A stretch of 64,000 bases of DNA, taken from positions 44,649,152 through 44,713,151 of the forward strand of contig NC_088865.1 of NCBI RefSeq assembly GCF_032884065.1. The letters run 5' to 3'. This DNA comes from Artemia franciscana. Its lineage: Eukaryota; Arthropoda; Branchiopoda; Anostraca; Artemiidae. Positions 47,290 to 62,600 of this stretch are shown here, piece by piece. The notes beneath the pieces were generated by a model. That model was not told the DNA's origin. It made no database searches and worked only from the letters and a program-made list of their open reading frames with translations. Each line of letters begins with the position of its first letter. The stretch's first letter is position 1. The translations under genes were made by a program, and so were the position numbers.

Positions 47290-47640
47290 GGAAACGGCCC
47301 AAAACTTGCCGAGAGGTAAGCTCATTGGACTTGATACCCTTTGCCCGTGAGGATGGGGGTTCGAGTCCTGGTGTCACTGGTTATTAGTTTTGGAACGGGG
47401 TCAGTGGGAGACTCAGTAAGCTCAGCTAGAGTAGACCAAGCTCTAAATTGGCACCTGAAAAAGCTGGGAAAGGTAAACAGGAAGTGTGTGCAAAATCAAA
47501 AAATACTGACACCCCACCCACCCCCATTTAACTTACTGACTAAAAGACTATAAAAAGGAGATCAGCACCGCCGATAGGGACTGTAAAGTCTAATGCCGTA
47601 TTCTTTACCTTTATCGTAAGTTCTTGGATCAAGAGAGACT
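47290..47640 (+). mobile_element. tRNA-derived SINE
   Basis: A Pol III A-box-like word TTGCCGAGAGG (47306-47316) and a perfect B box GGTTCGAGTCC (47359-47369) are 42 bp apart, as in a tRNA promoter. The head does not fold into a proper tRNA (no paired acceptor stem around TTGCC...GGTGTCA). The following 250 bp are unrelated to a tRNA, as in a SINE body. The 3' limit is a guess. No second copy is seen in this window, so family status needs a genome search. Confidence 0.6.
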
Positions 47641-47928
47641 AGACATGCAAAAATACTGTTTTGCGGCAAACACCCCCCCCCCCGAAAAAAAAACAAAGAA
47701 GCCATCAAAATTTTCCCAGTCAACTAAATTTATATCCTCGAGTCCTTCGGCTAAAGAGACCCCAATACAGAGGGAAAAATAGAACAAAGTATTAGTGTGC
47801 CCCGAAACAGGGCCCGAAAAGGGACAGAACAGGGGCAAAATTTCTTTCCCTTGGCACTCAGTATGGAAGGGTGGTCATGAAAAACTGAAACATGAAAAAT
47901 TCGACAGAAAATGAAAAATTTTAGTACC
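47641..47928. other. Stretch without a gene
   Basis: Contains a C-run/A-run at 47671-47692 and the start of an interspersed repeat line ending TTTTAGTACCCTTTTTAAGG. Confidence 0.35.
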
Positions 47929-47945
47929 CTTTTTAAGGGTCAAAA
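47929..47945. repeat. 17-bp target-site duplication, left
   Basis: The 17-mer CTTTTTAAGGGTCAAAA occurs here and exactly at 48346-48362, on either side of the palindromic insertion. A 17-bp duplication fits target-primed retrotransposition rather than most cut-and-paste transposons. Confidence 0.85.
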
Positions 47946-48345
47946 GTAAAACAGTTCAAAATAGGGATGATACCTTTTTATTGACAGTGAAATATAAAAT
48001 TATTTAACTGGATATTTCGAACACATATACAGTGTTCATCATCAGCAGTAAATCTCAGAGTTTTACTGCTGATGATGAGCACTGTATATGTGTTCGAAAT
48101 ATCCAGTTAAATAATTTTATATTTCACTGTATATTTCACTGTATATACTGGATATTTCGAACACATATACAGTGTTCATCATCAGCAGTAAATCTCAGAG
48201 TTTTACTGCTGATGATGAGCACTGTATATGTGTTCGAAATATCCAGTTAAATAATTTTATATTTCACTGTCAATAAAAAGGTATCATCCCTATTTTGAAC
48301 TGTTTTACTTTCGTCATGGAAAGGCAGTGTGGTCTTCAAAGTTAT
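47946..48345. mobile_element. Palindromic retroelement remnant, possibly Penelope-like
   Basis: 400 bp between two copies of a 17-bp target-site duplication. The outer arms are inverted (GTAAAACAGTTCAAAATAGG at 47946 and its complement ending near 48310). Inside are two nearly identical hairpin units centred near 48058 and 48204, each with CTGGATATTTCGAACACATA and its complement. The inter-unit junction repeats ATATTTCACTGT. The right end has a unique 35-base extension. The CTGATGATGAGCAC...GTGTTCGAAATATCC string resembles ends of Penelope-like elements as I remember them. It has no coding capacity. Confidence 0.7.
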
Positions 48346-48362
48346 CTTTTTAAGGGTCAAAA
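48346..48362. repeat. 17-bp target-site duplication, right
   Basis: Exact second copy of the 17-mer at 47929-47945. Confidence 0.85.
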
Positions 48363-50013
48363 TGCGTTGAAGGGCAACCAGCCTCTTGGAGGGTCAAACG
48401 GACCTAAAATTTTGATTTGGAGGAGGGGAAAGCGGTCTAAAAAAAATGTTTTCTCCGGTCTACAGAAACGTCTTTGCACTACAAGTACCTACGGAGCCTT
48501 TAATCTATTTACACCTAGGTAGAAAGGTAAACTAAAGACAGTGAATGTTACCAGGGGATCAAAAACTATTGGCAATACACTGGGAACGGCTTTTAGGAAT
48601 CAATTTGAAACTTCCAGAGGAATCTTGGGGGCAATGGATGTCAAGACTCGGGAATGGGCTAGAGGGGAAGCGTCAAAAGATTTTGATTTCTAAACTGTTA
48701 AAAAAAAAAAGTTGACACTATGAGCTTAAGTTGGACCACAATCTATTTCCAATAAAGTAACAATGTAGGCCGAAAGATACAATGTGCACCCAAGTTATCA
48801 AAATAGCGCATCTGCATTATCTCAGGAACAGTTCCTGGAATCGGAAAAGAAATTTCAGGGGGTGTGGCGGGAAAAGTGAACTTCGATAAAAACGAAGTTT
48901 CTGGTAATGCTTTTCCACCCCCCCCCCTCCAGGAAAATTTCTTGACAGCGTTCAGGGTGTCCACCTTTTGTGCCAGTAAGCATATGAATGTGATTTTTCT
49001 TATTCATAAAGAAAATATTTTTCTGAAATAAGAGAGGAACTATTGCCCCATAACATCCATAATCAGGCTTAATCCAAATGAAGGGACACTAGGAATAAAT
49101 TTGAAAGCCCCCTCCCAAACTTTGTCCAAAAATTATGTGAAGGTTCCTAGGGAGTTAGAACATTTTGGGATAAAATTCACTTTTCGAGACATAAAGTACA
49201 CCCCCACCTACACAATGCCCACTGGCCCTCCTCCATAATAGCTTATCCACAACTACAGCTCATTATACATAATGTTATCAAATCACAAGTGAACCAAATC
49301 AGTTAAATGGATCTTTAAAATGAATGGCTATGCTAATTGTTTATTTTGTAAAAATAAACTATGGGACTCTTTTCTCACTGTGCGGCATTACTGTCTCTGA
49401 AACTGGGAGGCTTAACAAATAGCTTTTAGATACTTTTGTATCAACTGGCTAATACAGAATTTTCATTCCGTAGCAATTTGGCCTCTTTGTGGCAAAAAAG
49501 TAGTTTAGCGTCATAAGACCGCAGAAAACACTTTGCTGTGTCACAATCTTTTTGGTTACTTAAACAGTGAATTAGAACTTAATTTCCGTTCGTATGAGCC
49601 TATTCCCGAGAAAGAAAGAGAGAGAGACAAAAAAAAAACAATACAGAGATAAAACATTATCGATAATCGGTATCGATTACCGATATCTTTTGATCGACAA
49701 CATGCTCAGAGTTTCTGATTGTTTAAGATAGTATCTAACCGATCAATTTATGCCATGACAAGGTTTTCTTCAGACATTTAGTTTGACAGAAGAGTGACGA
49801 TACCATAGGATATTCATAGAAGGCATCATAGAAGAGATCAATAAAAGATCGATCGATCAATATCGTTACCGATAAAGAGATTTTTTTTTTTAATCGGGTA
49901 ACCGTTTTACGATTCAAGGACCGACTGGGAAGCAGCCTTTCCATGAAATGTGCACTAATTTATTATTTTAAAGATGACTATCTCTCTACCCCTTATACGT
50001 ACTTCTTTTTTAG
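48363..50013. other. Gene-free stretch upstream of the MATE gene
   Basis: A small minus-strand foldback-body fragment is visible at about 49545-49605 (CAATCTTTTTGGTTACTTAA, then AATTTCCGTTCGTATGAGCC). Words around ATCGATAATCGGTATCGATT form a short palindromic cluster near 49658-49690. No upstream exon or core promoter of the MATE gene could be identified. Confidence 0.4.
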
Positions 50014-54365
<4,352 letters not shown>

Positions 54366-55440
54366 TTGCATATAATTGTATATTATATGTCCCGGTCGTG
54401 ATTTGTGTCCCGGTGTCCCAGTCTGTAATTTCTCTTTGGGTGTCCGGTCGTCATTTATATTCCCTGTGTCCCGGTCGTCATTTGTGTCCCGGTCTGTAAT
54501 TTCATCAGTTGACAAACATGACGTCAGTCGACAAACAACTTCATGACGACATACAGCTCAATCCTTATAATGACGTCAGTCGACAAACATGACGTCAGTC
54601 GACACACAAACATGACGTCAGTCGACAGACACACAAACAAACAACTTATTTATATATATATATATATACTAGCTGTTGGGGTGGCGCTTCGCGCCAAGTC
54701 GTTACGCGCCATATTAGTTACGCGCCATTGTAGTTGTGTCCCTGTGTCCCACCTGTGAATATATATAGATATGTATATATTTTTAAGTACGTAAAACTTG
54801 CGAATGTACAACATTCTTGGCTGTCCCATTGTCTGTGCATATAAATAGATTGTCAGGTTTACCGGCTCTTGAACATGCAACATATAATTGTCCATGGGAA
54901 AAACAATTTGTATTCAGATCTATACCTCATTATTCTAATGATTGCCCTTGAGCTTTGTTGATGGTGATTGCTAATCGAACATTCCCTGTGTCCCTGTCGT
55001 ATTTATATTCCCTAGGTCCCGGTCATCATTTGTGTCCCGGTGTCCCGGTCTGAACATACATTCGTTTTTGAATTGGTATATGATGAAATAAATTTTTGTG
55101 TTTTTTCCTTTTTTTTCTTTTTAGTTTTTTTTGTAGTTTTTACCTTTTTTTAGTTTTTTTAATTTTTTTTTTACTTATGTCCTAGTCGTCATTTATATTC
55201 CCTGTGTCCCGGTCGTCATTTGTGTCCCGGTGCTTTGTTGATGGTGATTGCTAATCGAACATTCCTTGTGTCCCGGTCGCTTTCTCTTTGAGTGTCCCGG
55301 TCGTCATTTATATTCCCTATGTCCCGGTTGTCATTTGTGTCCCGATGTCCCGGTCTGTAATTTCGTCAGTCGACAAAAATGACGTCAGTCGACACACAAA
55401 CATGACGTCACTCGACAAACACACACACACACAGACAACT
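54366..55440 (-). repeat. Minisatellite within Helitron-derived DNA
   Basis: Irregular repeats of GTGTCCCGGTCGTCATTT and GTCCCGGTCTGTAATTTC recur at about 54389-54505, 55003-55055, 55175-55230 and 55262-55370. A second motif, TGACGTCAGTCGACAAACA, recurs at 54518-54625 and 55365-55410. They flank and separate pieces of Helitron helicase sequence; a fragment coding for RLAITINKA on the minus strand lies at about 55229-55262 with repeats on both sides. TGACGTCA matches the CRE/ATF palindrome, but here it is just part of the repeat. Confidence 0.75.
54669..54990 (-). mobile_element. Helitron 3' end, copy H2
   Basis: On the minus strand from about 54985: NVRLAITINKAQGQSLE, two stops, [20 protein letters not shown], then [27 protein letters not shown] and a stop. 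This is the C-terminal part of a Helitron Rep/helicase, with helicase motif VI in GQLYVACSR. The 3' end is canonical: hairpin GGCGCTTCGCGCC (54683-54695), 10 bases, then CTAG (54669-54672) followed on the minus strand by T in (TA)n. Helitrons insert between A and T, so the site fits. In-frame stops show it is inactive. Confidence 0.88.
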
Positions 55441-55560
<120 letters not shown>

Positions 55561-55828
55561 ACCTTTACAGTCTCTCCTAATTTCCAAATAAATATATTAT
55601 TTACATGAAGATAGGATATTAATGGCAACGCACAAAGAGTGCTTGTGTGATAGGAGAAAAGTTTCTTGAGTTAGTCAAGTAAGATATATTTAAGAAAGTC
55701 CTGGAGAAGCTAGGCAGTGGAATAACAGAAACGGATTAGTGCTTGAGAAGAGGGTATCCAAACAGGTAGGGGGATAAATATAGAACCAGGAAATCCAGAA
55801 ACGGTATTGTGATATAACAGCGTCCCGG

Positions 55829-55874
<46 letters not shown>

Positions 55875-56699
55875 CTAGGATTAAGGAATTAAGGGGGAGT
55901 AACTTTACTTTAAGGCAAGCCTAACAAGGAGGAACTAAAGTTGAAAATATTAGCAAGGGGAATTTTTGACCACTTGGTGACAAGAGAAAGTATTTGGGAA
56001 GGGTGAAATCGAAGATAGGTTCTCACTTTTGCCCGATAAGGAATTAAAGGGGCTGAAGGAGGAAATTTTTCAGGACGGTATACAAGGGAGGAATGGTTGG
56101 ACATTATATTAAGTGATAGAAGTTTTATGGAGATTAAGAGATAGGGAAAGCTTGTCGGTACAGGTATAACATGGAAAATTATAGGAAAGCATGGTCCAAT
56201 TTTGCATTAAGCCTGGTCCATAAAGGTTTTTCTGTAAATAAATATCATATTATATCATGTCATATAATCCGATAAGATTAAAGAAAAGAAGTAAAAAATA
56301 AAACCAAATATAGAAACCTCTTTTTAAATTTTCGAAGCACAGACCCTCTGACACAGCTGAAATCTAGTGTTTTCGATTCGTAAATTAAGACTAAATTCTG
56401 GACTGAACCCGGTAAAAGTTGCCAAGCCCAAATGACAAAGTGACTTTGGCAGGTCAATTAAGGCTGGCATATCTATTGTTGTCTCTTATTATCTTCTTTC
56501 ATTTTGTGTGTCTTGTCAACATTTCTACAAGAGCTAGATGTAGCAAGTTTCGTCTCTTTTTTGTGTATGTTTTTGATTGTCATATTTGTTTCCAACATTG
56601 ATTTCTTTTTTCTCTTCTACCCTGTTTCTGATATTATGTTACTAAAAGTGGATAATAAAACTTTCATAACTATTTTTACAGTTCAGTCATGAGATCGTG
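55561..56699. other. Gene-free stretch with (TC)n
   Basis: (TC)n at 55831-55869. No supported gene; short frames at 56419-56692 are hydrophobic but unrecognised. Confidence 0.45.
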
Positions 56700-56775
56700 A
56701 ATACACCTACTCCTAGAAACTCATTCGAGCATCAAACCGTTTTATGACAACACAACTGCGCACGCTCCTCCCCTC
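56700..56775 (-). mobile_element. LINE A 3' tail fragment
   Basis: The line CACCTACTCCTAGAAACTCA followed by GCATCAAACCG, CAACACAACTGCGCAC and GCTCCTCC matches the 3' end of LINE A at 35413-35485 (CACCAAACCGCCTGAGG, CAACACAGCTACGCAC, ACTCCTCCTCC). It is cut by, or lies directly against, foldback copy F12. Confidence 0.6.
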
Positions 56776-58525
56776 TAATCAAACAGTTCGTGGTAACGAA
56801 CTGTAGTAAGGAGCGACCCGGCTCAATAGTAAACGAAACTCTAAAAAACGGAATTTCGATGCTAAAAGATATATCAAAAGAATCGGATTTTTATGCTGAT
56901 TTTAAATATATAAGTTTTATCAAATTTAGTCTTTGTCATCAAAAGTTACGAGCCTGAGAAAATTTGCCTTATTTTAGAAAACAGGAGGTAACACCCCCTA
57001 AGAGTCATAGGATCTTAACGAAAATCACACCATCGCATTCAGCGTATCAGAGAACCCTATTGTAGAAGTTTCGAGCTCCTATCTACAAAAATGTGGAATT
57101 TCGTATTTTTTGCCAGAAGACAAATCACGGGTGCGTGTTTATTTGTTTTTTTGTTGTTTTTTTTTCCCAGGGGTCATCGTATCGACCAAGTGGTCCTAGA
57201 GTGTTGCAAGAGGGCTCATTCTAACGGAAATGAAAAGTTCTAGTGCCCTTTTTAAGTGACCAAAAAATTGGAGGGCACCTAGGCCCCCTCCCACGCTCAT
57301 TTTTTTCCAAATTCAACGGATCAAAATTTTGAGATAGCCATTTTGTTCCGCATAGTCGAAAACCATAATAACTATGTTTTTGGGGATGACTTACCCCCCA
57401 CAGTCCCTGGGGGAGGGGCTGCAAGTTACAAACTTTGACCAATGTTTACATACAGTAATGGTTACTGGGAAGTGTACCGACGTTATCAGGGGGATTTTTT
57501 TGGTTTGGGTGTGGGGTTCAGGGGAGGGGGCTATATGGGAGGATCTTTCCTTGGAGGAATATTTCATGGGGGAAGAGAAATTCAATGAAAAGGGCGCAGG
57601 ACTTTCTAGCATTACTATTTAAAAAAACAATGAAAATATAAACATGAAAAAGTTTTTTCAATTGAAAGTAAGGAGATGCATTAAAACTTAAAACGAACAG
57701 AGATTATTACGCATATGAGGGGTTCTAAAAATACTTTAGCATAAAGAGCGAGGTATTTAGGAGGAGATAAATACTTCGCTCTTTATGCTAAAATTTTTTT
57801 AAATAATTTCAACTATTTATTCTACGGCCTTTCTGATTCAGGGGTCATTCTTAAAGAATTGGGATAAAACACAAGATTTAGTGTGAAGAGCGAGGTATTA
57901 ACGAGGGGACCAACCCCCTCATGTATATAATCAAAAATATAAGAATATAAAAGTTTGTTACGTAAGTTGATTCTTAAGTTACGTATTTTTTTTTACTAAT
58001 AAAAACGTTCGTTAAAAATTAAAAGATCTAGTTGCCTTTTTAAGTAACCGAAAAATTGCATGGCAACTAGGCCTCCTTCCCCACCCCTTATTTATCAAAA
58101 TCGTCTGATCAAAACTAAGAGAAATCAATTTAGCCAAAAAAAGAATTAATATGCAAATTTCATTTTAATAATTTATGTACGGAGAGCCAAAATCAGACAT
58201 GCATTAATTCAAAAACTTTCAGAAATTAAATAAAAAAACAAGTTTTTTTAAATGAAAGTAAGGAGCGACATTAAAACTTAAAACGAACAGAGATTACTCC
58301 GTATATGAAAGAGGCTTTTCCTCCTCGACACCCCGCTCCTTGCGCTAAAGTTTGATTCTTTCTCGCAACTCTACTTTTTAAAACAATAAAAAACTTTAGC
58401 GTAAGGAGCGGGGTGTCGAGGAGGAAAAGCCCCTTTCATATACGGAGTAATCTCTGTTCGTTTTAAGTTTTAATGTCGCTCCTTACTTTCATTTAAAAAA
58501 ACTTGTTTTTTTTACTTAATTTATT
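56776..58525 (+). mobile_element. Foldback-family element, copy F12 (best full-length copy)
   Basis: Reference copy, about 1.75 kb. Order: palindrome CAGTTCGTGGTAACGAACTG (56783-56802); TAGTAAGGAGCGACCCGG; a body of about 0.85 kb with GTTACGAGCCTGAGAAAATT (56945), TTTTTTGCCAGAAGACAAAT (57107), AAGTGGTCCTAGAGTGTTGC (57188) and GGAGGGGCTGCAAGTTACAA (57411). Then a long-loop hairpin (about 57650-57920), a spacer with AAAAACGTTCG and TTTATGTACGGAGAGCCAAA (58171), and a short-loop hairpin (58243-58503) whose arms match over about 120 bp with very few differences. The word GTAAGGAGCGAC occurs at the start and again in both arms of the short hairpin. There is no ORF worth calling. It is probably non-autonomous; the mobilising enzyme is unknown. 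Confidence 0.9.
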
Positions 58526-59399
58526 CAAAGCTTCGCTCTTTGCCCACTCCCATAAAGCTTCAATTTTCTTCAAATCATTTCTTATGGCCTCTTCCCGGCC
58601 AATGAGATGGCCTGCCATTTATTTGGCCCCAGATGAATGGCCAAAAAGAGTAACCAAGAGTACTATATTCCATAAAAATTATATAGCCAAAAAAAGTAAT
58701 GATTGTGTTAATGTTGAAGGCAAAAAAAGAGAAAAAATTGAAGACCCTTTTTGCTTATATGACAATTGCACTGAAAACTTAATGTTTTAATTGTGTATTT
58801 AGAAGAAACATCTTAGAAGCCAAAAGGAGACTATTATGGATTCCAGGTGATGTTTTTCAAAAGAAGACGAAACAATCTCGGGCGAGCTGCTATCCTTCAT
58901 GAAATATTGTGAATGCGCTAAAATAAACTGAGGCAACGACAAAAAAGGATGACATCAAATTAAAGTCTTTTCCATGAGATACAACGATGCCAAGACACTG
59001 TTAAGTAAAATTATATTCAGGAACTTAAGCGAACTTAATCCCCACTAAATTCAAACTTGGGCTGAAAGGAAGAACATTCAATTGTTATTGCTTATAAGCC
59101 ACAAGTATTTTGTTTGGTCCTACTAAATAATAGAAATCATCTGCTTTTGGATCTATTGAAAAATGCTTTTAATTCTGTTTTCAAGATTTACTAGCAAATG
59201 ACAGGAAATACTTCTGCCGTTAATAGTAAGGTCGCATGGAAAATTAGGTCCCATCAACTTCAGTTTTATTGATTGAAATAGTTTGCATTTATTGTTTGCA
59301 ACCGTGTCAAGACACGGTTCTGCCGAGCATATCTCATCCCGTGGGAGCTCGTGTTCCCAGACTATGTTCTGTATTACTAGTAAGGCTTCTGGTCAAACT
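58526..59399. other. Stretch without a recognised gene
   Basis: A 95-codon frame (58503-58790) starts inside the foldback end and is not recognised. Otherwise AT-rich. Confidence 0.4.
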
Positions 59400-61330
59400 T
59401 CTTACAGCGTTAAGGATCCGTCCAATCTGGATAGCGTAAAGAAGAATTTATAATACACCTACCAGGGATCTCTATTACAGAGTACCGAGACGTAAGATTC
59501 GACTCATGAAACACTAATACTAATTTGCTTAATAAAATATCAGTATTGGAAAGTATGCTGCTGTATAACGATTTAATGTGTATTCAGGAACATTTCCGCG
59601 TGTATTCTAGTCTGAAATTATCAGATATGAGTAAAAGCTTTCGTAGCTTTTCCGTTTCCGCAAGGTTACTTCATCCCCAAGGTTGTCCGTCTGGAGGCCT
59701 GGCAACTTAATTTTATGTGTGTATTCAGTCAAGTCTGTTTAGTTCTAGTGATACTTTCCTAACAGTGAGGGTAGTTTTTGCGTAGTGATAAATGTGTATT
59801 GGCCCACTAATTATAAGAATGATGAATCGGGATGATTATTTGGACAAGCTTGTGAGAAATTTGATGAGTGTATTAGACAGGTACAAAACCTTAATATCCC
59901 ATGTGTTGAGGACTTTAATTGCGATATCAATTTTTCTGAACAAGCAGTATCACTTAGTGCTTCTAATCTCAGTGGTGTTTTTTCTGATGAGCTGATTACG
60001 CAGCCAAAAACTGAAAATTTCACATACATTCAAACTTCATCCCATACATAGAATCAAGACCACGTGGTTACTTTGACTGATTCCCAAATTTTTCTGGTTT
60101 CTGCAATATGTATTTACCAATTATCGGACCACCTTCCCCTTGCCATGTTTTTAAACAAAAATTAACGAATACACCAATAAAACAAGATCTACCCAAGCCT
60201 AAACAGTTTTCAAATATTGATTGGGATAAATTGATCTACTCCTATATCATAAAGTTCTTAATTTTATCTGACAAAAAATTTGCATCCCCTACCAACTTCT
60301 TCAGAAATCTTGCCCTTTTGATAAAACTGAGATACTGATTGCTCTTGATTTTCAGTGTAATGAGATTTACCACACTCTAAAATGTGCAGAAAATGCAGCA
60401 GTCCAAGTTGGAAAAGTCCGCATCCACATTCAAGTCCCCGATTGGTTCAAAAACATAAGACTCTCCGAAGCATGCTATCGGTCGAAACTTTGGCTTTCTA
60501 TTCGGAAAGATAATGGTCGTCGTAGGTCGGGTGATTCGAACAATATTTGGCTTTATACAAAACAGCTTTTCTTAAGATCAGGCATTGTTGATTTATACTC
60601 GTTAAAAGTTTCTGCTTCACCCAATTCCATTAGGAAATCCCTTTCTCCCTCAAACACCTCATTTTCGAATGTTCCCAAGGCTTCTGATATCCCCTATACG
60701 AATGGAAAACACATTTTTCGAATGAATTCACTGCACCAGATCCAATTTTAGACTCTAAATTTGATCCGAACTTGATAAATTTCGGTCTGTTTATCTAGAG
60801 TATCACTACGTTGTTACAATGCAAGTCATACTAACGACAGTCTCAAAGCTGAAACGGAAGGCTTCGTCTGGCGTAGATAATATTACCGCACTACATATTA
60901 TCCTTGGAAACCCTTTGCTCAAGTCACGCCTATCACGCCTAACATGAAGACAATTTTTGGATACTTCAACAATACCGTTGTCTTTTTGCATTAGTGATAT
61001 CACTCCCATCCCAAGAAAGGCAAATCTAACATTTTGTGTTCGGCCTTTAGGCCTATAACAATCTCAACTCCATTCTGTTAAGTTTTTGAGCTTCCTTTTG
61101 TTGATGAATTAAAGGAGAAATTTAGCGTTCCGCCCTATCAGTCTGGTTTTCAGAACAAAATAGGCTGTACTGATACACTTAGTGCTGTAGCTCATATCTT
61201 AACAGAAGCTGAACTGATCGGAGAAAGCAGCACACGATGCCAGGCGTGCATTTGACTCATTTATACGCGATGCCATGCTCCTTCACACGGTAAAAAAGGC
61301 GTTTATTCCTCTGTTATTCGCACCTTAAGT
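59400..61330 (+). pseudogene. LINE B, endonuclease and reverse transcriptase part
   Basis: Frames recover a non-LTR polyprotein in order. Endonuclease: NKISVLESMLLYNDLMCIQE (59525; QEHF is the catalytic E block), SARLLHPQGCPSGGLAT, DFNCDINFSEQAVSLSASNL near 59920 (GDFN block with G lost), and YQLSDHLPLAMFLNKN near 60115 (S-D-H block). Linker: FSNIDWDKL. RT: VSKLKRKASSGVDNITALHI near 60845, a damaged block near 61000, then QSGFQNKIGCTDTLSAVAHI near 61138 and a motif A region near 61245. Many stops. It continues after an interruption at 61905. Clade not assigned with confidence; it differs from LINE A. Confidence 0.85.
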
Positions 61331-61904
61331 GATTTTTATACGTTGATTTTTATATATAGGTATTACAGAGGTAGCCTTCCCGATTGTTTTACAGGAATAT
61401 TTTGTGAGAGGTCTGATGTTCACCACCACAATACTCGGATACGAGGTAATACTGAGGTTCCTCGATTAGTTTCAAGTAGGTGTTCTTTTTCACTTATTTA
61501 CAGAGATTCAAAACTTTGGAATAAACTGAGTGTAGATATCAAGGAATTAGGTAGCCTTGACCAGTTTAAGTCTTATCTACGTGTGGAGTTGCTCGGTAGG
61601 TATGCTTTTGAAACTGATTAATTAATATAAATTTTACATAGCTTATTCATTTGTAATATTTATGTATTTTTTTTTATTTTTTTTTTGCTGTTGTCTTGGG
61701 GTCACGCAAGGGAGTGTATTGTTTATGTTTTTTTGTTTTTTGTTGATCTCGGTATATGGTCTCATTCTCCATAACTTCTTATTCTCCATATTGTCTCTTT
61801 TTTTTCTTTGAATTTAGCACAGCCTCGCAAGCTTCGCTTATGTTGTGCTATTGATTAAGAAATGTTTTTTTTTCTAATAAAATTGTTCTACTACTACTAC
61901 TACT
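61331..61904 (+). mobile_element. LINE C 3' end nested in LINE B
   Basis: An open frame (61343-61621) reads RGSLPDCFTGIF, VHHHNTRIRGNTEVPRLVSS and LIYRDSKLWNKLSVDIKELG. This is the C-terminal tail seen in CR1/L2-type LINEs (family pattern HNYNTR...W-N-x-L-P). A 250-bp 3' UTR and a (CTA)n tail after AATAAAATTGTT (61877-61904) follow. It splits LINE B, which resumes right after the tail, so LINE C inserted later. 5'-truncated. Confidence 0.8.
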
Positions 61905-62600
61905 AAGAAACTTAAATTCGCGGCTTAAAGTACGCATTAAATATCACTCACTTGTCTCATTAGTCAACAGAATGATCTGGATAGTTTTGCTTCTGTTTAT
62001 AAATGTACGCGTCAATGTACTATCACTTCGCCTGCTCTTTTTAATAACGGCGATTTAGACGCCCAATCAAAATGCGTATCCTCATGCATTGAGGCAGCAG
62101 CAAACGTAACTTTTTCTCTGCTGTGTGGCTGATGTCCTTAATCTTAGCAGGACCATGCAGCAAACCGAGTAAAACTTCAGCATACTTGAGAGTGAAAATA
62201 CTAAACTGGGTTTGGAATTTAACTCTGAAGAATCTGAGGTTCTTCTACAGCCAGTTGAACAACTAGTCTGCCTTAGTCCTCCAATTGGGCCATCCCTAAA
62301 GCGAACCCGCTTTCTGCTTGTTTCCCACCTTGAAATAAGTGTGGTACGTCTTATGCCTCAGTTGCCAGAGGTAAACAAAAACATTTCAACCAAATAATCG
62401 TTGCTAAACTATACAATTCAACAGCACTGCCACACCTATAAACAGCACCATTTTGGAAGATAAAACAGATAAACGTAAACGCCGTTCAATACAATTCAAA
62501 TTTGCGAAATATTTACTTCATTTACCCCCTTGGACCCAAAATTCAGCATTAATCCTCAAACATAAAATAGCGACCCAACAATAGCTCTGCCAAAACTTAT
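61905..62600 (+). pseudogene. LINE B, C-terminal part
   Basis: Continuation of LINE B: SQQNDLDSFASVYKCTRQCT, SPALFNNGDLDAQSKCVSSC, FNSEESEVLLQPVEQLVCLS, PPIGPSLKRTRFLLVSHLE and YNSTALPHL. Its order relative to the part before 61330 fits one interrupted element, although the region holding the catalytic YADD box is degraded. The 3' end is approximate. Confidence 0.8.

Noticed and set aside
47300-47380. Functional tRNA gene
   Set aside because: A and B boxes are present but the acceptor stem does not pair and a long unrelated 3' body follows; a SINE fits better.
48060-48255. Hammerhead ribozyme in the palindromic element (CTGATGA...GAAATATCC)
   Set aside because: Helix II (GAGCAC/GTGTTC) and a possible helix III exist, but one extra base follows CTGATGA and no helix I partner is found, so a working ribozyme is not supported.
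54518-54625. Cluster of TGACGTCA as a CREB/ATF enhancer
   Set aside because: The sites are part of a tandem minisatellite in dead Helitron DNA and there is no nearby promoter.
58503-58790. 95-codon plus-strand frame
   Set aside because: Begins within the foldback terminal hairpin; no recognisable family or splice evidence.
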